Part shown: in pieces, positions 25,492 through 33,632 of the stretch | Layout of the letters: the number at the start of each line of letters is the position of its first letter | Numbering within the stretch: the stretch's first letter is position 1 | DNA from: JBGTSJ01 sp041940305 | Lineage (GTDB): Bacteria > Planctomycetota > Planctomycetia > Planctomycetales > Planctomycetaceae | Assembly (NCBI GenBank): GCA_041940305.1 | Contig: JBGTSJ010000003.1 | Coordinates: forward strand, 186,001-250,000 | Length of the DNA stretch: 64,000 nucleotides | Direction of reading: 5' to 3' | Position numbers and translations under genes: made by a program | The notes under the pieces: model-generated | Told to the model about the DNA's origin: nothing | What the model saw: only the letters and a program-made list of their open reading frames with translations | The model's database searches: none

Positions 25492-26580
25492 ATGCTGCGT
25501 CCGTTGCTGTTGTCTGTGATGTGCTTGCTGCTGAGCGGGTTTGCGTTGGCGGATGACCGGGCGGACTCCGCCCGTTTGCAGGAAAGCACCGGTCAGGCCG
25601 TCGAATTCCTGCGGACGACGCAGGCCGACGACGGCAGTTGGACTTCTCCCGAGCAGCCCGGCATCTCGGCCCTGGTGACGTTCGCGCTGCTCGAGTCGGG
25701 ACTCGGCCCTGAAGACCCGACGGTGCAGAAAGCACTCAAGCACCTTGAGTCGTTCATTCAGCCGGACGGCGGCATTTACTTCAAGGACACGACGCACAAG
25801 AACTACGAAACCGCCATCGCGCTGCAGGCGTTCGACGCCGCGAACAAGGACGGCCGCTACGACGAAGTGCTCGTGAAGGCCGCCGACTTCCTGAAGGGAC
25901 TGCAGTGGGACGGCACGGAAGACATCGATGAGTCCGATCCGCGTTACGGCGGCGCGGGTTACGGCAGCCATCAGCGGCCGGATCTTTCGAACACGTCCTT
26001 CTTCCTCGATGCGCTGAAGACGGCCGGCGTCTCCCAGGATGATCCTGCATTCAAGAACGCGCTGGTCTTCGTCTCCCGCACGCAGAACCTGGAAAGCGAG
26101 AACAACACGACTCCGTTCGCCGCGAAGATCAATGACGGCGGCTTCTACTACACACCGGCCGCCGGCGGCACATCGCAGGCCGGCGCCACGCCGGATGGCG
26201 GGCTCCGCTCCTACGGCAGCATGACGTACGCCGGCCTCAAGAGCATGATCTACTGCGGACTCACCCCGGACGACCCGCGCGTCGCCGCCGCCACCGAATG
26301 GATCAGCCAGTTCTATACGCTGGACGAGAACCCCGGCATGGGACAGCAGGGACTGTTCTACTATTACCACACGTTCGCCAAGGCGCTGGCGGCACTCGAG
26401 GTGGACAAGTTCGAAGAGGCCGACGGCACCACGCACGACTGGCGCAGCGAACTGGCGGACCACCTGATCTCGATCCAGCAGGACAACGGCAGCTGGGTCA
26501 ACACTGCCGACCGCTGGTACGAAGGAGATCCAAACCTCGTGACGGCCTACTCACTGCTTGCGCTGTCGTATTGCCGTTGA
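25492..26580 (+). CDS. Secreted prenyltransferase/squalene-oxidase-repeat protein
   Basis: A 362-residue exported protein starting at ATG 25492 with a signal peptide to about residue 20. The rest is an alpha/alpha-barrel with recurring units of the form ...ALxxLxxxQxxDGSW... seen in terpene cyclases and in the prenyltransferase beta family: FLRTTQADDGSWT, HLESFIQPDGGI, FVSRTQN, HLISIQQDNGSWV. The DXDD motif of real squalene–hopene cyclases is not seen, and export by signal peptide is unlike those enzymes, so it is probably a binding or scaffold protein. Planctomycetes encode several such proteins of unknown function. Confidence 0.85.
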   Translation: MLRPLLLSVMCLLLSGFALADDRADSARLQESTGQAVEFLRTTQADDGSWTSPEQPGISALVTFALLESGLGPEDPTVQKALKHLESFIQPDGGIYFKDTTHKNYETAIALQAFDAANKDGRYDEVLVKAADFLKGLQWDGTEDIDESDPRYGGAGYGSHQRPDLSNTSFFLDALKTAGVSQDDPAFKNALVFVSRTQNLESENNTTPFAAKINDGGFYYTPAAGGTSQAGATPDGGLRSYGSMTYAGLKSMIYCGLTPDDPRVAAATEWISQFYTLDENPGMGQQGLFYYYHTFAKALAALEVDKFEEADGTTHDWRSELADHLISIQQDNGSWVNTADRWYEGDPNLVTAYSLLALSYCR

Positions 26581-26584
26581 TTTC

Positions 26585-26675
26585 AAGGGGCCGCGGATGA
26601 CGCAGATCTGGCGGATTCTCGCAGATCAGGAACATCTGCGTGAATCCGCTGCATTGGCGTCATCCGCGGCCCCTT
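26585..26675. repeat. 91-nt three-tier palindrome after the barrel-protein gene
   Basis: A perfect 19-bp outer stem (26585–26603 with 26657–26675), an inner GCGGATT/AATCCGC stem (26611–26617 with 26643–26649) and an apical CGCAGAT/ATCTGCG stem (26620–26626 with 26634–26640) around a 7-nt loop. It starts 5 nt after the stop codon and ends CCCCTTTCTTT, so it could terminate transcription, but it is longer than a terminator needs to be. Confidence 0.8.
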
Positions 26676-26696
26676 TCTTTGTCGAGCGCGCAGCGA

Positions 26697-26726
26697 GAAA
26701 CCCGGTTTCGAGAGAAACCGGGTTTC
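26697..26726. repeat. GAAACC nested palindrome, copy 4
   Basis: Perfect 13-bp stem GAAACCCGGTTTC / GAAACCGGGTTTC with loop GAGA. It lies between the 91-nt palindrome and the stop of the convergent pilin-like gene. Confidence 0.8.
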
Positions 26727-26753
26727 TGCGTCACAGCCCGACTCGCTCAGCGG

Positions 26754-27086
26754 TTACCACCCGCGGTGACCTTTCGGCCGCTCCGGAACCGGAGCATCGC
26801 AGGAGATCTGGCATTCGTTGTTGTCGCATTCGTCCATCCGGTCGCGGAAGGCCGAGCCGACGGTCTTGGCGTGAGTGTCGCAGCCATCCTGCTTGTGGAA
26901 GCCGGAGAAGCAGTAGCTCTGATTGATGCTGCCGATGGCGTCGCCGACGTCGTTGAGTTCGTTGACGACCGCGTGCTGGACTTCGCTGAGTCCGACGATG
27001 CAGCCGATCACCAGGATGGTGGCCACGAGCACCAGTTCGGCCGAAATGATGAAGCCGGCCTCGTCGTTCCAAAGCTGATTCAACAT
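26754..27086 (-). CDS. Flp/TadE-like pilin-type small membrane protein
   Basis: A 110-residue protein with a short N-terminal stretch (MLNQLWNDEAGFIISAELVLVATILVIGCIVGLSEVQ). Its hydrophobic helix after an E-A-G-F processing-like motif resembles type IVb (Flp) pilins. The mature part contains HAVVNELNDVGDAIGSINQSYCFSG, then a Cys-rich tail with six cysteines (CDTH, ECDNNEC, QISC). Such proteins are frequent in planctomycetes and probably reach the cell surface through a Tad or type IV-like system; no such export genes are nearby. The Cys-rich tail suggests disulfides outside the cytoplasm. Confidence 0.7.
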   Translation of the reverse strand: MLNQLWNDEAGFIISAELVLVATILVIGCIVGLSEVQHAVVNELNDVGDAIGSINQSYCFSGFHKQDGCDTHAKTVGSAFRDRMDECDNNECQISCDAPVPERPKGHRGW

Positions 27087-27670
27087 GATTCGAGTTCCTC
27101 TGTAGAGATTTGTGAGACGGTCGAGCCTGTCCGGCAGGGCTGCTGCCGGGGGCCAAAAACAGGTGACGGATTCTGCGACGCGCGGGTCTGATCCACCCGG
27201 TTGTCATCCGCCGTGAGCCCGCACCCGTGTCTGGCGGAGCGGAGTCAGTTTTCCTCGGCCGAGGAGTTGTGCGGGGGAGAAAAGCAGGCGGTGTGCCCGT
27301 GCGGAAGCGCTAACGCCAACGAACCTGGACACGCCCCCGGTCGTCGCTCACAAGTGCCTTTGCCGGAAGAGCTTGCGGCGGGCCAACATTCTTTGACGCC
27401 CACGCGCATCCGCATCTTGACGATGTTTCGCAATCGCAACGCGCAACGTCGCCTGAACACATTGTCAAACTCGCGGCTGGCAAAGTGTAAAGGGCCTGAG
27501 CGCCGTAACGGTTCGTGCGGCACGGACCAATCTCGATTGGCAGGTTCGCAGCCGGCGAACTATGCTTCCCGCGCGGGCCGCACTGATCCCTTCGCCAAAG
27601 TTCGTCATCCGCCGTGTGCGCGCCCCCCTCCGTAGCCGGCCTTTCGCCGCTGCCGCTCTCATCGTCGCTT
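27087..27670. other. 584-bp divergent intergenic region
   Basis: Between the pilin-like gene (minus) and the lipoprotein gene (plus). I see no supported gene. The GTG at 27614 would extend the lipoprotein N-terminus by 19 residues. Confidence 0.45.
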
Positions 27671-28117
27671 GTGAGATGCTCGCGCCGGTCTGTCCGCGTC
27701 ATCCTCTCATTGATCGTCGGATGCGCAGCGGTCTCCGGCTGCGGAGATGAGGAAAGCCCGCAGCTCTTGCCCGTGAACGGACGCGTACTGCTGGACGGCG
27801 CCCCCCTCGGTCCCGGATCTCTGTCGCTCCGTCCGGAGCCGGGAGGAAGCTGGGACCAGCCGGCCGGCATGATCGCCGATGACGGTTCTTACCGTGTGTT
27901 TACCAACGGCCACGCCGGTGCGCCGGCCGGAAAGTACACCATAGTGGTTTTCATTCACGAACAGCCTGCCGAGCCCGGGGCCGCGCATCCCGGACTGCCG
28001 CAGTCCCTGATTCCCACGCGCTACAACGATCCGGCGACGTCCGGACTCTTCCTTACCATCACGTCCGACGCGCCGCCGGACGCCTACGACCTGAAGCTCT
28101 CCTCCCATGCCGACTGA
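27671..28117 (+). CDS. Lipoprotein with transthyretin/carboxypeptidase-regulatory-like fold
   Basis: A 148-residue lipoprotein from GTG 27671; GTG 27614 is an alternative start. The n-region RCSRRSVR, a hydrophobic core and the lipobox VSGC make a lipoprotein signal. The mature part (VNGRVLLDGAPLGPGSLSLRPE, then GSYRVFTNGHAGAPAGKYTIVVFI) matches the small beta-sandwich domain that accompanies DUF1559 genes in planctomycetes. It overlaps the DUF1559 gene downstream by 11 nt, so the two are co-translated. Its function is unknown; a surface partner for the pilin-like protein is the usual inference. Confidence 0.75.
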   Translation: MRCSRRSVRVILSLIVGCAAVSGCGDEESPQLLPVNGRVLLDGAPLGPGSLSLRPEPGGSWDQPAGMIADDGSYRVFTNGHAGAPAGKYTIVVFIHEQPAEPGAAHPGLPQSLIPTRYNDPATSGLFLTITSDAPPDAYDLKLSSHAD

Positions 28118-29069
28118 TGCCCGCGTGCCGGCGCGCACCGCCTTCACGCTGATTGAGCTGCTGGTCGTCATTGCGATCATCGCCATTCTGATCGCGCTGC
28201 TGCTCCCCGCGGTGCAGCAGGCCCGCGAAGCCGCCCGCCGCACAGAATGCAAGAACCACCTCAAGCAACTGGCGCTGGCAGTCCACAATTACGAGTCCAC
28301 GTTCAACAAACTCCCCATCAACCGCTACGGGGACTACGCATACTCGCATGTGTGGAATCATGCGTTCGAGGACTCCTACTCCTGGAGCTGGCTGGCCAGT
28401 ATCCTCCCCTACATCGATCAGGCGCCGCTCTGGAATCAGGCCGACATTCCGAACGTGATGCTCCAGAACAGCCCGCACATCGCGGCGACGATCCCCACGT
28501 TCACCTGCCCCTCCGACGGGCTGCACGGCAGCGGCGCCCGGCCGGAGCGTTCGCATTACCTCCGCACCAGTCCGCGCGTCGGGATGACGAACTACAAAGG
28601 GGTGCAGGGGGCCAATTTCTGCTGGGGGGACTGGCCCAACCCGGGCACCGATGGTCACTCGTGTGAGCCGTGGGAGGACGGCGACGGCGTGTTCTTTCCC
28701 CTCAACTGGGTCCGTCCGCTCGGCTGGAACAGCCTGACGGACGGACTGAGCGGCACGCTGATGATCGGCGAGGACCGGTTCGTCCCCGAAGCTCCGGGTG
28801 ACATGCACTTCGGGCTCGGCTGGGCGTGGGCGCATTCGGTCGAGGCCTGCGCGATCGCCAACTGCCCCATCAACGCCCGCCGCCCGGACGGCTCACCTTA
28901 CGCGCCGACCGACTGGCAGGGGAACAACGGCTTTCACAGTTGGCACGTCGGCGGCGCCCAGTTCGCCCTGGCCGACGGCAGCGTCCGGTTCCTCTCGGAG
29001 AACATGGGCCTGGGTCTGTATCGCGCCCTCGCCACCGTCGCCGGCAACGAAGTCACCGGCGAGTTCTGA
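28107..29069 (+). CDS. DUF1559 protein with type IV pilin-like N-terminus
   Basis: A 320-residue member of the planctomycete DUF1559 family. The N-terminal methylation-type motif and helix (TAFTLIELLVVIAIIAILIALLLPAV) are followed by QQAREAARRTECKNHLKQLALAVHNYEST, the family core. C-terminal landmarks are GNNGFHSWHVGGAQFALADGSVRFLSENM. The family is thought to be displayed at the cell surface after prepilin peptidase processing, but its role is not established. The overlap of the start (28107) with the lipoprotein stop supports a two-gene unit. Confidence 0.95.
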   Translation: MPTDARVPARTAFTLIELLVVIAIIAILIALLLPAVQQAREAARRTECKNHLKQLALAVHNYESTFNKLPINRYGDYAYSHVWNHAFEDSYSWSWLASILPYIDQAPLWNQADIPNVMLQNSPHIAATIPTFTCPSDGLHGSGARPERSHYLRTSPRVGMTNYKGVQGANFCWGDWPNPGTDGHSCEPWEDGDGVFFPLNWVRPLGWNSLTDGLSGTLMIGEDRFVPEAPGDMHFGLGWAWAHSVEACAIANCPINARRPDGSPYAPTDWQGNNGFHSWHVGGAQFALADGSVRFLSENMGLGLYRALATVAGNEVTGEF

Positions 29070-29084
29070 GCCGCACGCTCCCCA

Positions 29085-30569
29085 TCACTCGGATCGGTCG
29101 AAACCCTGCGGCAGCGGGGATTCGCGCAGCCATTGCTGCGCCTCTTCACTTCCCGGCAGCGTCCACTGCACACGGACCAGAAACGTCTGCGAGCGTCCGC
29201 CAAACGTGCCCGGCAGCACCTTGGCGGCGACCTTGGCGTCCAGTCTCGCCGACCGGTTCACGTCGAGGCCGTCGATGACCCAGTCGGTATACACGCCGGA
29301 GTTGGAGACGACCGCCACGTGATAGGTGAGCGGGCGAATGGGAGAGGTGTTCTTGAGCGTCCCCTCCACGTGGAGGCGGCCGCTCGCGCCGTCAATGACG
29401 GCCCGCATCTGCACTTCGCCCAACTGCGAGTTGGTCAGGCTGATGCCGGCGGGAGGCTCGCCGGGGAACTGGACCTTCTGCCGCCGCAGTCCCGATTCCA
29501 GCGCCCGCGGAAAATCGGTCGCCAGCTCGTCGACACTCATTCCGAAGACTTCTTCGAACTGCGTTGTCCGCTGCTCGGCCGGCAGTTCCTCCAGCGTCCC
29601 CCGCATGGCGAGTTGCTGCACGTAATCGCGGTACTCGTCGGTATGCTGCGTGACGAGCATCCAGTGCAGGCACCACGCTTCGACGTACGACTCCGCCGCG
29701 AGGACGTCTCCGCCGAACGATTCGTCGTTCGCGATCACATCGGTCCAGGAGACGTCGTCGGAGTCCAGGTTCTTCGCCCGCCAGGCATAGTTGGAATTGA
29801 TCTTCGCCGGATGCACGTCCACCCGCTCGCCGTTGTTTTCGAAGCCGGTGGCGATTCCCTCATCGAACCACTTGGGGATCGGGGCCAGCCGGTTGAAGAC
29901 GCGGTTGTACATCAGCTGGTGGATTCCCTCGTGCAGCGGCACCTGGTAGGTGCGGCACTCCTCCAGCCGGATCGCCAGCCAGTTCGTCAGCCCGGAATAG
30001 AACCCCGCGATATTCCCGCTCGACAGCCCCCGCCCCCCGGTCGCCTCGTCCGCGAACTCGTTGAAGTCGTCGTCCGACTCGAACACGATCGTGACCAGCG
30101 GATATTCCGGCTCGCGGAGCGGGAAGCGCGTGTCGCGGGCGAACCGTTCAAAGACCGTATCCACGTTCTTCATGAAGCGGGCCGTCTTCTGCAGGAATCC
30201 CTTGGTCCGGGTCTCGCCGCGGCGATCGAGCGGCCCCGCCAGTACAAGCGCTACCACGTACGGTTGCTGAATCTGCACGCTCAGCCGGTCCGCCCCGAAC
30301 TGCTCTTCGAGCACGGCGACCATTTCGGCCGGGGAGAGCGGTTCCGGACCCGCCGCGGCCTCGCGCGAGGTCACAGCCTGCTCGGGAACGATCGTGATCC
30401 GGCCGTCCGCCTGCAGCAGCGCATGAAACCCCTGCCCCGATCCCGCCAGCTGGGCCTCAACGGTCTGCTGCTCGCCCGTCTCGTCGATGTACACAAAGGT
30501 GTCGGCCCACCCCGGAATTCCAATCAGGAGAACCGGCAACGCGCTGGCAAGCTTCATGAGACGACTCAT
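29085..30569 (-). CDS. DUF1570 family putative metalloprotease, secreted
   Basis: A 494-residue exported protein with a signal peptide to about residue 22. Residues 213–217 are HEGIH, an exact HExxH zinc motif, and WFDEG at 234–238 supplies the third-ligand Glu237 of the gluzincin type. This is the arrangement of the DUF1570 family. The N-terminal about 90 residues (FVYIDETGEQQTVEAQLAG...) form a small beta domain, and the C-terminal 110 residues resemble an Ig-like domain. The likely role is extracytoplasmic proteolysis, with unknown substrate. The start overlaps the upstream gene as TGATG. Confidence 0.85.
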   Translation of the reverse strand: MSRLMKLASALPVLLIGIPGWADTFVYIDETGEQQTVEAQLAGSGQGFHALLQADGRITIVPEQAVTSREAAAGPEPLSPAEMVAVLEEQFGADRLSVQIQQPYVVALVLAGPLDRRGETRTKGFLQKTARFMKNVDTVFERFARDTRFPLREPEYPLVTIVFESDDDFNEFADEATGGRGLSSGNIAGFYSGLTNWLAIRLEECRTYQVPLHEGIHQLMYNRVFNRLAPIPKWFDEGIATGFENNGERVDVHPAKINSNYAWRAKNLDSDDVSWTDVIANDESFGGDVLAAESYVEAWCLHWMLVTQHTDEYRDYVQQLAMRGTLEELPAEQRTTQFEEVFGMSVDELATDFPRALESGLRRQKVQFPGEPPAGISLTNSQLGEVQMRAVIDGASGRLHVEGTLKNTSPIRPLTYHVAVVSNSGVYTDWVIDGLDVNRSARLDAKVAAKVLPGTFGGRSQTFLVRVQWTLPGSEEAQQWLRESPLPQGFDRSE

Positions 30570-31435
30570 CAGGGGGACCCCTTCTTCCGCGGTTGAGGTG
30601 TGTCACCCGGCCCGGGCGGCAGTCGGTCATCGTACTCGGACGCGGCCGGTTGCTGTTCATCGGCTGCGTCCATCTCGGCGAAAACAATGAGCCGGCGGCG
30701 ACGATCGATCCCCACCAGCCCGCCGGTCGCGGGATCGGCCGCGATCCCCTGGCCTGTGAAGGGCACTTCCATTTCATCCACCAGCTGCAGCACACGCCCC
30801 TCTTCAGGCACGCCCAGCCGAAACAGAACCCGGTCGTCGTGACCGGTGACCAGCAACCCGTCCTCGTGCCAGATTCCCCCGGAGAGACTGTAGTTGCCGA
30901 GCCGCGCGATCAGCTCGTCGGGATAGGTCCAGCGCTGCAGTTCGCGCCACTCGTCATCGAAACGGACCAGGAATGTTTCGGAATTGGCGCGCCCATACCT
31001 GGCGAAGTTGCACCACCAGCCTCCGTCATGCCGCACCACCCATGTCAGGCTCCCGCCGTAATCACCGAAGTCATGAAACGTCGTGAGCGTCAGCGACTCA
31101 AGGTCCAGGACCTTGATCTGGCTGAGTTCGGGCGTGAGCGGATAATTCGAGTGCGCGCAGTACAGGCGGCCTTCGAACAGGAAGCCGCTGTTCAGATGCT
31201 GCGCCTCACCGGTGCTTCGGCCGGTGGGCTCGCCGGAGAAGCGGTCATAGCGTGCGATCTCCGTGCTGGAAATCGCATAGACATGGGTGTCATCGGCCGC
31301 AGCGGCCTGATGCGCTTCCGGAGCGGCCAGGCTGCGGGACGCCTGCCAGCGCGCGGTCTCCTCTGCCTGTGCAACCGCAGGCAGCGCCAGGCCAATGGCC
31401 GCGAGTACGGTCCAGAGCGCTGATCGCCTCAACAT
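30569..31435 (-). CDS. Secreted beta-propeller-like hypothetical protein
   Basis: A 288-residue protein starting at ATG 31435, with a signal peptide MLRRSALWTVLAAIGLALPAVAQA. The mature part has repeated strands with Gly/Asp turns (VYAISSTEIARYDRFSG, LYCAHSNYP, KVLDLESL, GLLVTGHDDRVLFRL) that suggest a small propeller of the kind found in glutamine-cyclotransferase or NHL proteins. The stop codon overlaps the ATG of the DUF1570 gene, so the two are almost certainly translated together. The upstream DNA is an IS5-type transposase remnant, so its promoter may be inherited from there. Function unknown. Confidence 0.75.
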   Translation of the reverse strand: MLRRSALWTVLAAIGLALPAVAQAEETARWQASRSLAAPEAHQAAAADDTHVYAISSTEIARYDRFSGEPTGRSTGEAQHLNSGFLFEGRLYCAHSNYPLTPELSQIKVLDLESLTLTTFHDFGDYGGSLTWVVRHDGGWWCNFARYGRANSETFLVRFDDEWRELQRWTYPDELIARLGNYSLSGGIWHEDGLLVTGHDDRVLFRLGVPEEGRVLQLVDEMEVPFTGQGIAADPATGGLVGIDRRRRLIVFAEMDAADEQQPAASEYDDRLPPGPGDTPQPRKKGSP

Positions 31436-31796
31436 CGGCGCGATTCCAATCGGAATGCTCGAACTGGTCCCGTCCAGCATCGCGGACGCGCGGCCGCAGC
31501 ACAACGTCACGGAGCTCCGTCAGCCGGCCTTCCCGCAGCCAGCGGCGGAAGTAACGGTAGACCGTCTGCCAGGGGGGAAAGTCGTGCGGCAGCATTCGCC
31601 ACGCGCACCCTGTCCGCCAGCGATAGTTGATCGCGTCCAAGACCCGCCGCACGTCCGCACGATCCCGGTGAATCGACTGCGTGCTCCCGCCAATCACCGC
31701 ATGCGCTCCCCGCCATTGCGCATCGCTGAGATCACTGGGATATCTCCGCCGGTCTGTTTCCCGCCTGCGTCCCCTGCCGTCCGAGCCGAGCGCCAT
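31290..31796 (-). pseudogene. Truncated IS5-type transposase (N-terminal domain remnant)
   Basis: The frame from 31796 contains RRRYPSDLSDAQW, VLDAINYRWRTGCAWRMLPHDFPPWQTVYRYFRRW and LTELRDVVLRPRVR, the N-terminal domain of IS5-group transposases (DUF4096-like). Similarity stops at about 31473. The rest of the frame runs on out of phase with homology and overlaps the start of the next gene by 146 nt. The catalytic DDE domain is absent, so it cannot transpose. No terminal inverted repeats were found. It marks an old insertion. Confidence 0.75.
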
Positions 31797-31868
31797 AACG
31801 ACTCCTCTCCACAGTTTCTTGCGTCTTTTGCGCTCTCTTGCGGCGAACCCTCTTTTGGATCCTCCGCT

Positions 31869-32078
31869 TCAACGCTCCGCCGCCGTGCGCCGCGGATCAG
31901 ACCGCCGCCGCAGATCGGCGATCTCCGGCCGCATCCAGCGGCGGCACAGTTCCGTCATCGGGATCCTCTTCCGGGCCGCTTCCTCGCGGATCATCCGCCA
32001 GTCCGAAATCGGCACGAAGATCGAGATCTGCTTCCTCAGTTCCAGCGGCCGCGCCCCTTCCGACCCGTTCATCGTCAT
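31869..32078 (-). CDS. Small DNA-binding-like protein (possible ribbon-helix-helix), 69 residues
   Basis: The ATG at 32078 follows a GGAAGGAG site and begins MTMNGSEGARPLELRKQISIFVPISDWRMIREEAARKRIPMTELCRRWM. A beta strand (KQISIFVP) followed by two helices (DWRMIREEAARKR and MTELCRRWMRPEIADLRRR) is the fold order of ribbon-helix-helix proteins and antitoxins. The tail is basic. It is the second of two small ORFs on the minus strand, 59 bp after the preceding one, behind a promoter shared with the XRE regulator. The toxin or target, if any, is not evident. Confidence 0.6.
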   Translation of the reverse strand: MTMNGSEGARPLELRKQISIFVPISDWRMIREEAARKRIPMTELCRRWMRPEIADLRRRSDPRRTAAER

Positions 32079-32137
32079 ACACAGAACTCCTTCCGAATGG
32101 TCCCAGCTCCCCAGACGTGACGCCTTGCACCCGAAAT

Positions 32138-32386
32138 TCATTCATGCCGCCGCGGCTGACGATCCGGGGCAGCAGTCTCGGATTCAGAGACCGGTAGCTG
32201 CCGTGGATCACGCCGCCGCTCCCGTGCCGCCCGCTCTCGCCGGGGACGCCGCCGCGTTCGCCGACGAGGTCGATCGGGGTTGAGGTCGTCCCAGTCGGTG
32301 TCGTCCGCCTCCAGCCTCTGGCTCAGCCGGTCGTCCGGGTCAATCCAGCCGGGGTCATCCGATGAGAAGCGAGACACGCGCACCAT
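32138..32386 (-). CDS. Small basic hypothetical protein, 82 residues
   Basis: ATG 32386 is preceded by AGGAG eight bases upstream. The N-terminal half (VSRFSSDDPGWIDPDDRLSQRLEADDTDWDDLN) is acidic and the C-terminal half is extremely Arg-rich (RPRRRTRRRPRRERAARERRR), so it may bind nucleic acid or fold on binding. I do not recognise a family. Its position between a strong divergent promoter and the small ribbon-helix-helix-like gene supports it being real, but composition alone would not. Confidence 0.5.
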   Translation of the reverse strand: MVRVSRFSSDDPGWIDPDDRLSQRLEADDTDWDDLNPDRPRRRTRRRPRRERAARERRRDPRQLPVSESETAAPDRQPRRHE

Positions 32387-32595
32387 GCCGGCGATCTCCT
32401 GTACTGCTGATTGGCGGCCATGATCATCCGATGCGGCCTCCGCCCGTCGTGGTCAGGCGAACAGACGGCAGTCGGGTGGCGTCCCCGTGGGAAATCCCTT
32501 CCGCAATCGGACTACCGTGTCCAACGAGGACTCGCCCCCCTTGGCGCCCCATTCACTTCCCTGTCACCACCCGATCTGCCGGTTCCCGCAGGCGT

Positions 32596-32656
32596 TTGAC
32601 CCCTGAATAAGAACATTATACAATAAGATTCGTAATGTTCAACTAAAATAGAACAT
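32596..32656. promoter_or_regulatory. Face-to-face promoters sharing an operator, AT-rich
   Basis: Plus strand: TTGACC (32596–32601), 17-nt spacer, TACAAT (32619–32624). Minus strand: TTGAAC (32642–32637), 16-nt spacer, TATAAT (32620–32615). The two -10 elements overlap. An inverted repeat GAACATTA (32611–32618) and TAATGTTC (32633–32640) covers both, and a third half-site GAACAT lies at 32651–32656. The layout predicts that one regulator, most likely the adjacent XRE protein, controls both directions. Confidence 0.65.
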
Positions 32657-32697
32657 AATAAAACATTCCGGTTTCGATGCCCCAAGGGGAGGCCATC

Positions 32698-33279
32698 ATG
32701 TCGGCAACAACGGATGAGGAGAGCCGTCGAGTGGCCGCACGCGTCCGGGCTGAATGTGTCCGGCGGGGCATGGAACTGCAGGAGCTCGCCCGTCTGGCGG
32801 GGATCTCCCGCACGACGCTCTATCATCTCGAGCGCGGACATACCGGACGCCTCCGGGCGACAACCCTCCGAAAGATCGCCGACGCACTCGATCTGACCGT
32901 CGAAGAACTCCTGTCACCGACCCCTTCCCGTCCTGCGCCGATCGGTCCGCGTGATGCATCCGCCGCCCGACGCTTCGATCGCGCAACGAATCCCCTCGTC
33001 TCTGAGGTCGTGCAGGATCAGCCACACCTCTTCACAGGCTGGTCCCCAGACGACATGGACGAACTGTGCAGCACGTTCGGCACCGGCGGACCGCTGACTG
33101 AACAGGGCGTGATCACTGCGGCGGAAGCCATCAATCGCAAGCGCGACGCAATCCACAAGCTGCACATCGTGCTGGAGACGCATCTCCGCGACCATGCGCT
33201 GCACATGATCGAGATGCTGTACGACCTGGTGGAGGCGCCTCCGTCCGATCGGCAGTCGGATGAGTCGCGACAGCCGTGA
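32698..33279 (+). CDS. XRE-family helix-turn-helix regulator
   Basis: A 193-residue regulator starting at ATG 32698, with GGGGAGG six bases upstream; ATG 32677 is a weaker alternative. Residues about 9–70 are a HTH_3/XRE domain (MELQELARLAGISRTTLYHLERGHTGRLRATTLRKIADALDLTVEELLS). A Pro/Arg linker follows, then a C-terminal domain (about 110–180) with DQPHLFTGWSPDDMDELCSTFGTGGPLTEQG and a helical end. This second domain probably senses a ligand or mediates oligomerisation. It faces two small ORFs across an AT-rich bidirectional promoter and probably represses itself and them. Confidence 0.85.
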   Translation: MSATTDEESRRVAARVRAECVRRGMELQELARLAGISRTTLYHLERGHTGRLRATTLRKIADALDLTVEELLSPTPSRPAPIGPRDASAARRFDRATNPLVSEVVQDQPHLFTGWSPDDMDELCSTFGTGGPLTEQGVITAAEAINRKRDAIHKLHIVLETHLRDHALHMIEMLYDLVEAPPSDRQSDESRQP

Positions 33280-33298
33280 CATGAATCGCGGCCGATCA

Positions 33299-33329
33299 GA
33301 AACCGGGTTTCTTGAAGAAACCGGGGTTC
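33299..33329. repeat. GAAACC nested palindrome, copy 5 (decayed)
   Basis: GAAACCGGGTTTCT followed by TGA and AGAAACCGGGGTTC. The second arm has two mismatches to a perfect palindrome. It begins 20 nt after the XRE stop, the same placement as in the other copies. Confidence 0.55.
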
Positions 33330-33632
33330 GGCAGCGCCATTGAGTTCTCCAGTCGCCCAAACCGGTTGCTTGCCGCGGCGCAGGGCGTTGACTATGGTTT
33401 TAAGTGATCACCGGATCATGGATTGCGGCTGAGCATTGACGACGTTTGATGTCTGCCGGCAGCGTCCATCCGGCGCCTGATTCCGCAGAAGACGGGGCCC
33501 GATCGGCCTGGCTTGATCGCGGAAAGGCCTGGTCCGATCCGGCGATTCCCCCCTGATGGCTGTGCCCACCCGTTGCGGGATGGACGGATTCGTCCTGACC
33601 CTGCCCTGTTGTCTTCTCCGGAAGGTGTGCTC
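33330..33632. other. 303-bp intergenic region upstream of the first PQQ-propeller gene
   Basis: It contains no supported gene or hairpin apart from the palindrome before it. A GGAAGGTG ribosome-binding site ends it. The frame of the PQQ gene stays open upstream of ATG 33633 but has no signal peptide there. Confidence 0.4.

Noticed and set aside
24373..26463. Minus-strand frame of 696 codons over the exonuclease and barrel-protein genes
   Set aside because: It crosses two unrelated plus-strand genes that have clear motifs, so it is a shadow.
27461..27470. TTGACA-like hexamer on the minus strand upstream of the pilin-like gene
   Set aside because: No acceptable -10 hexamer occurs at 16–18 nt, so it is not claimed as a promoter.
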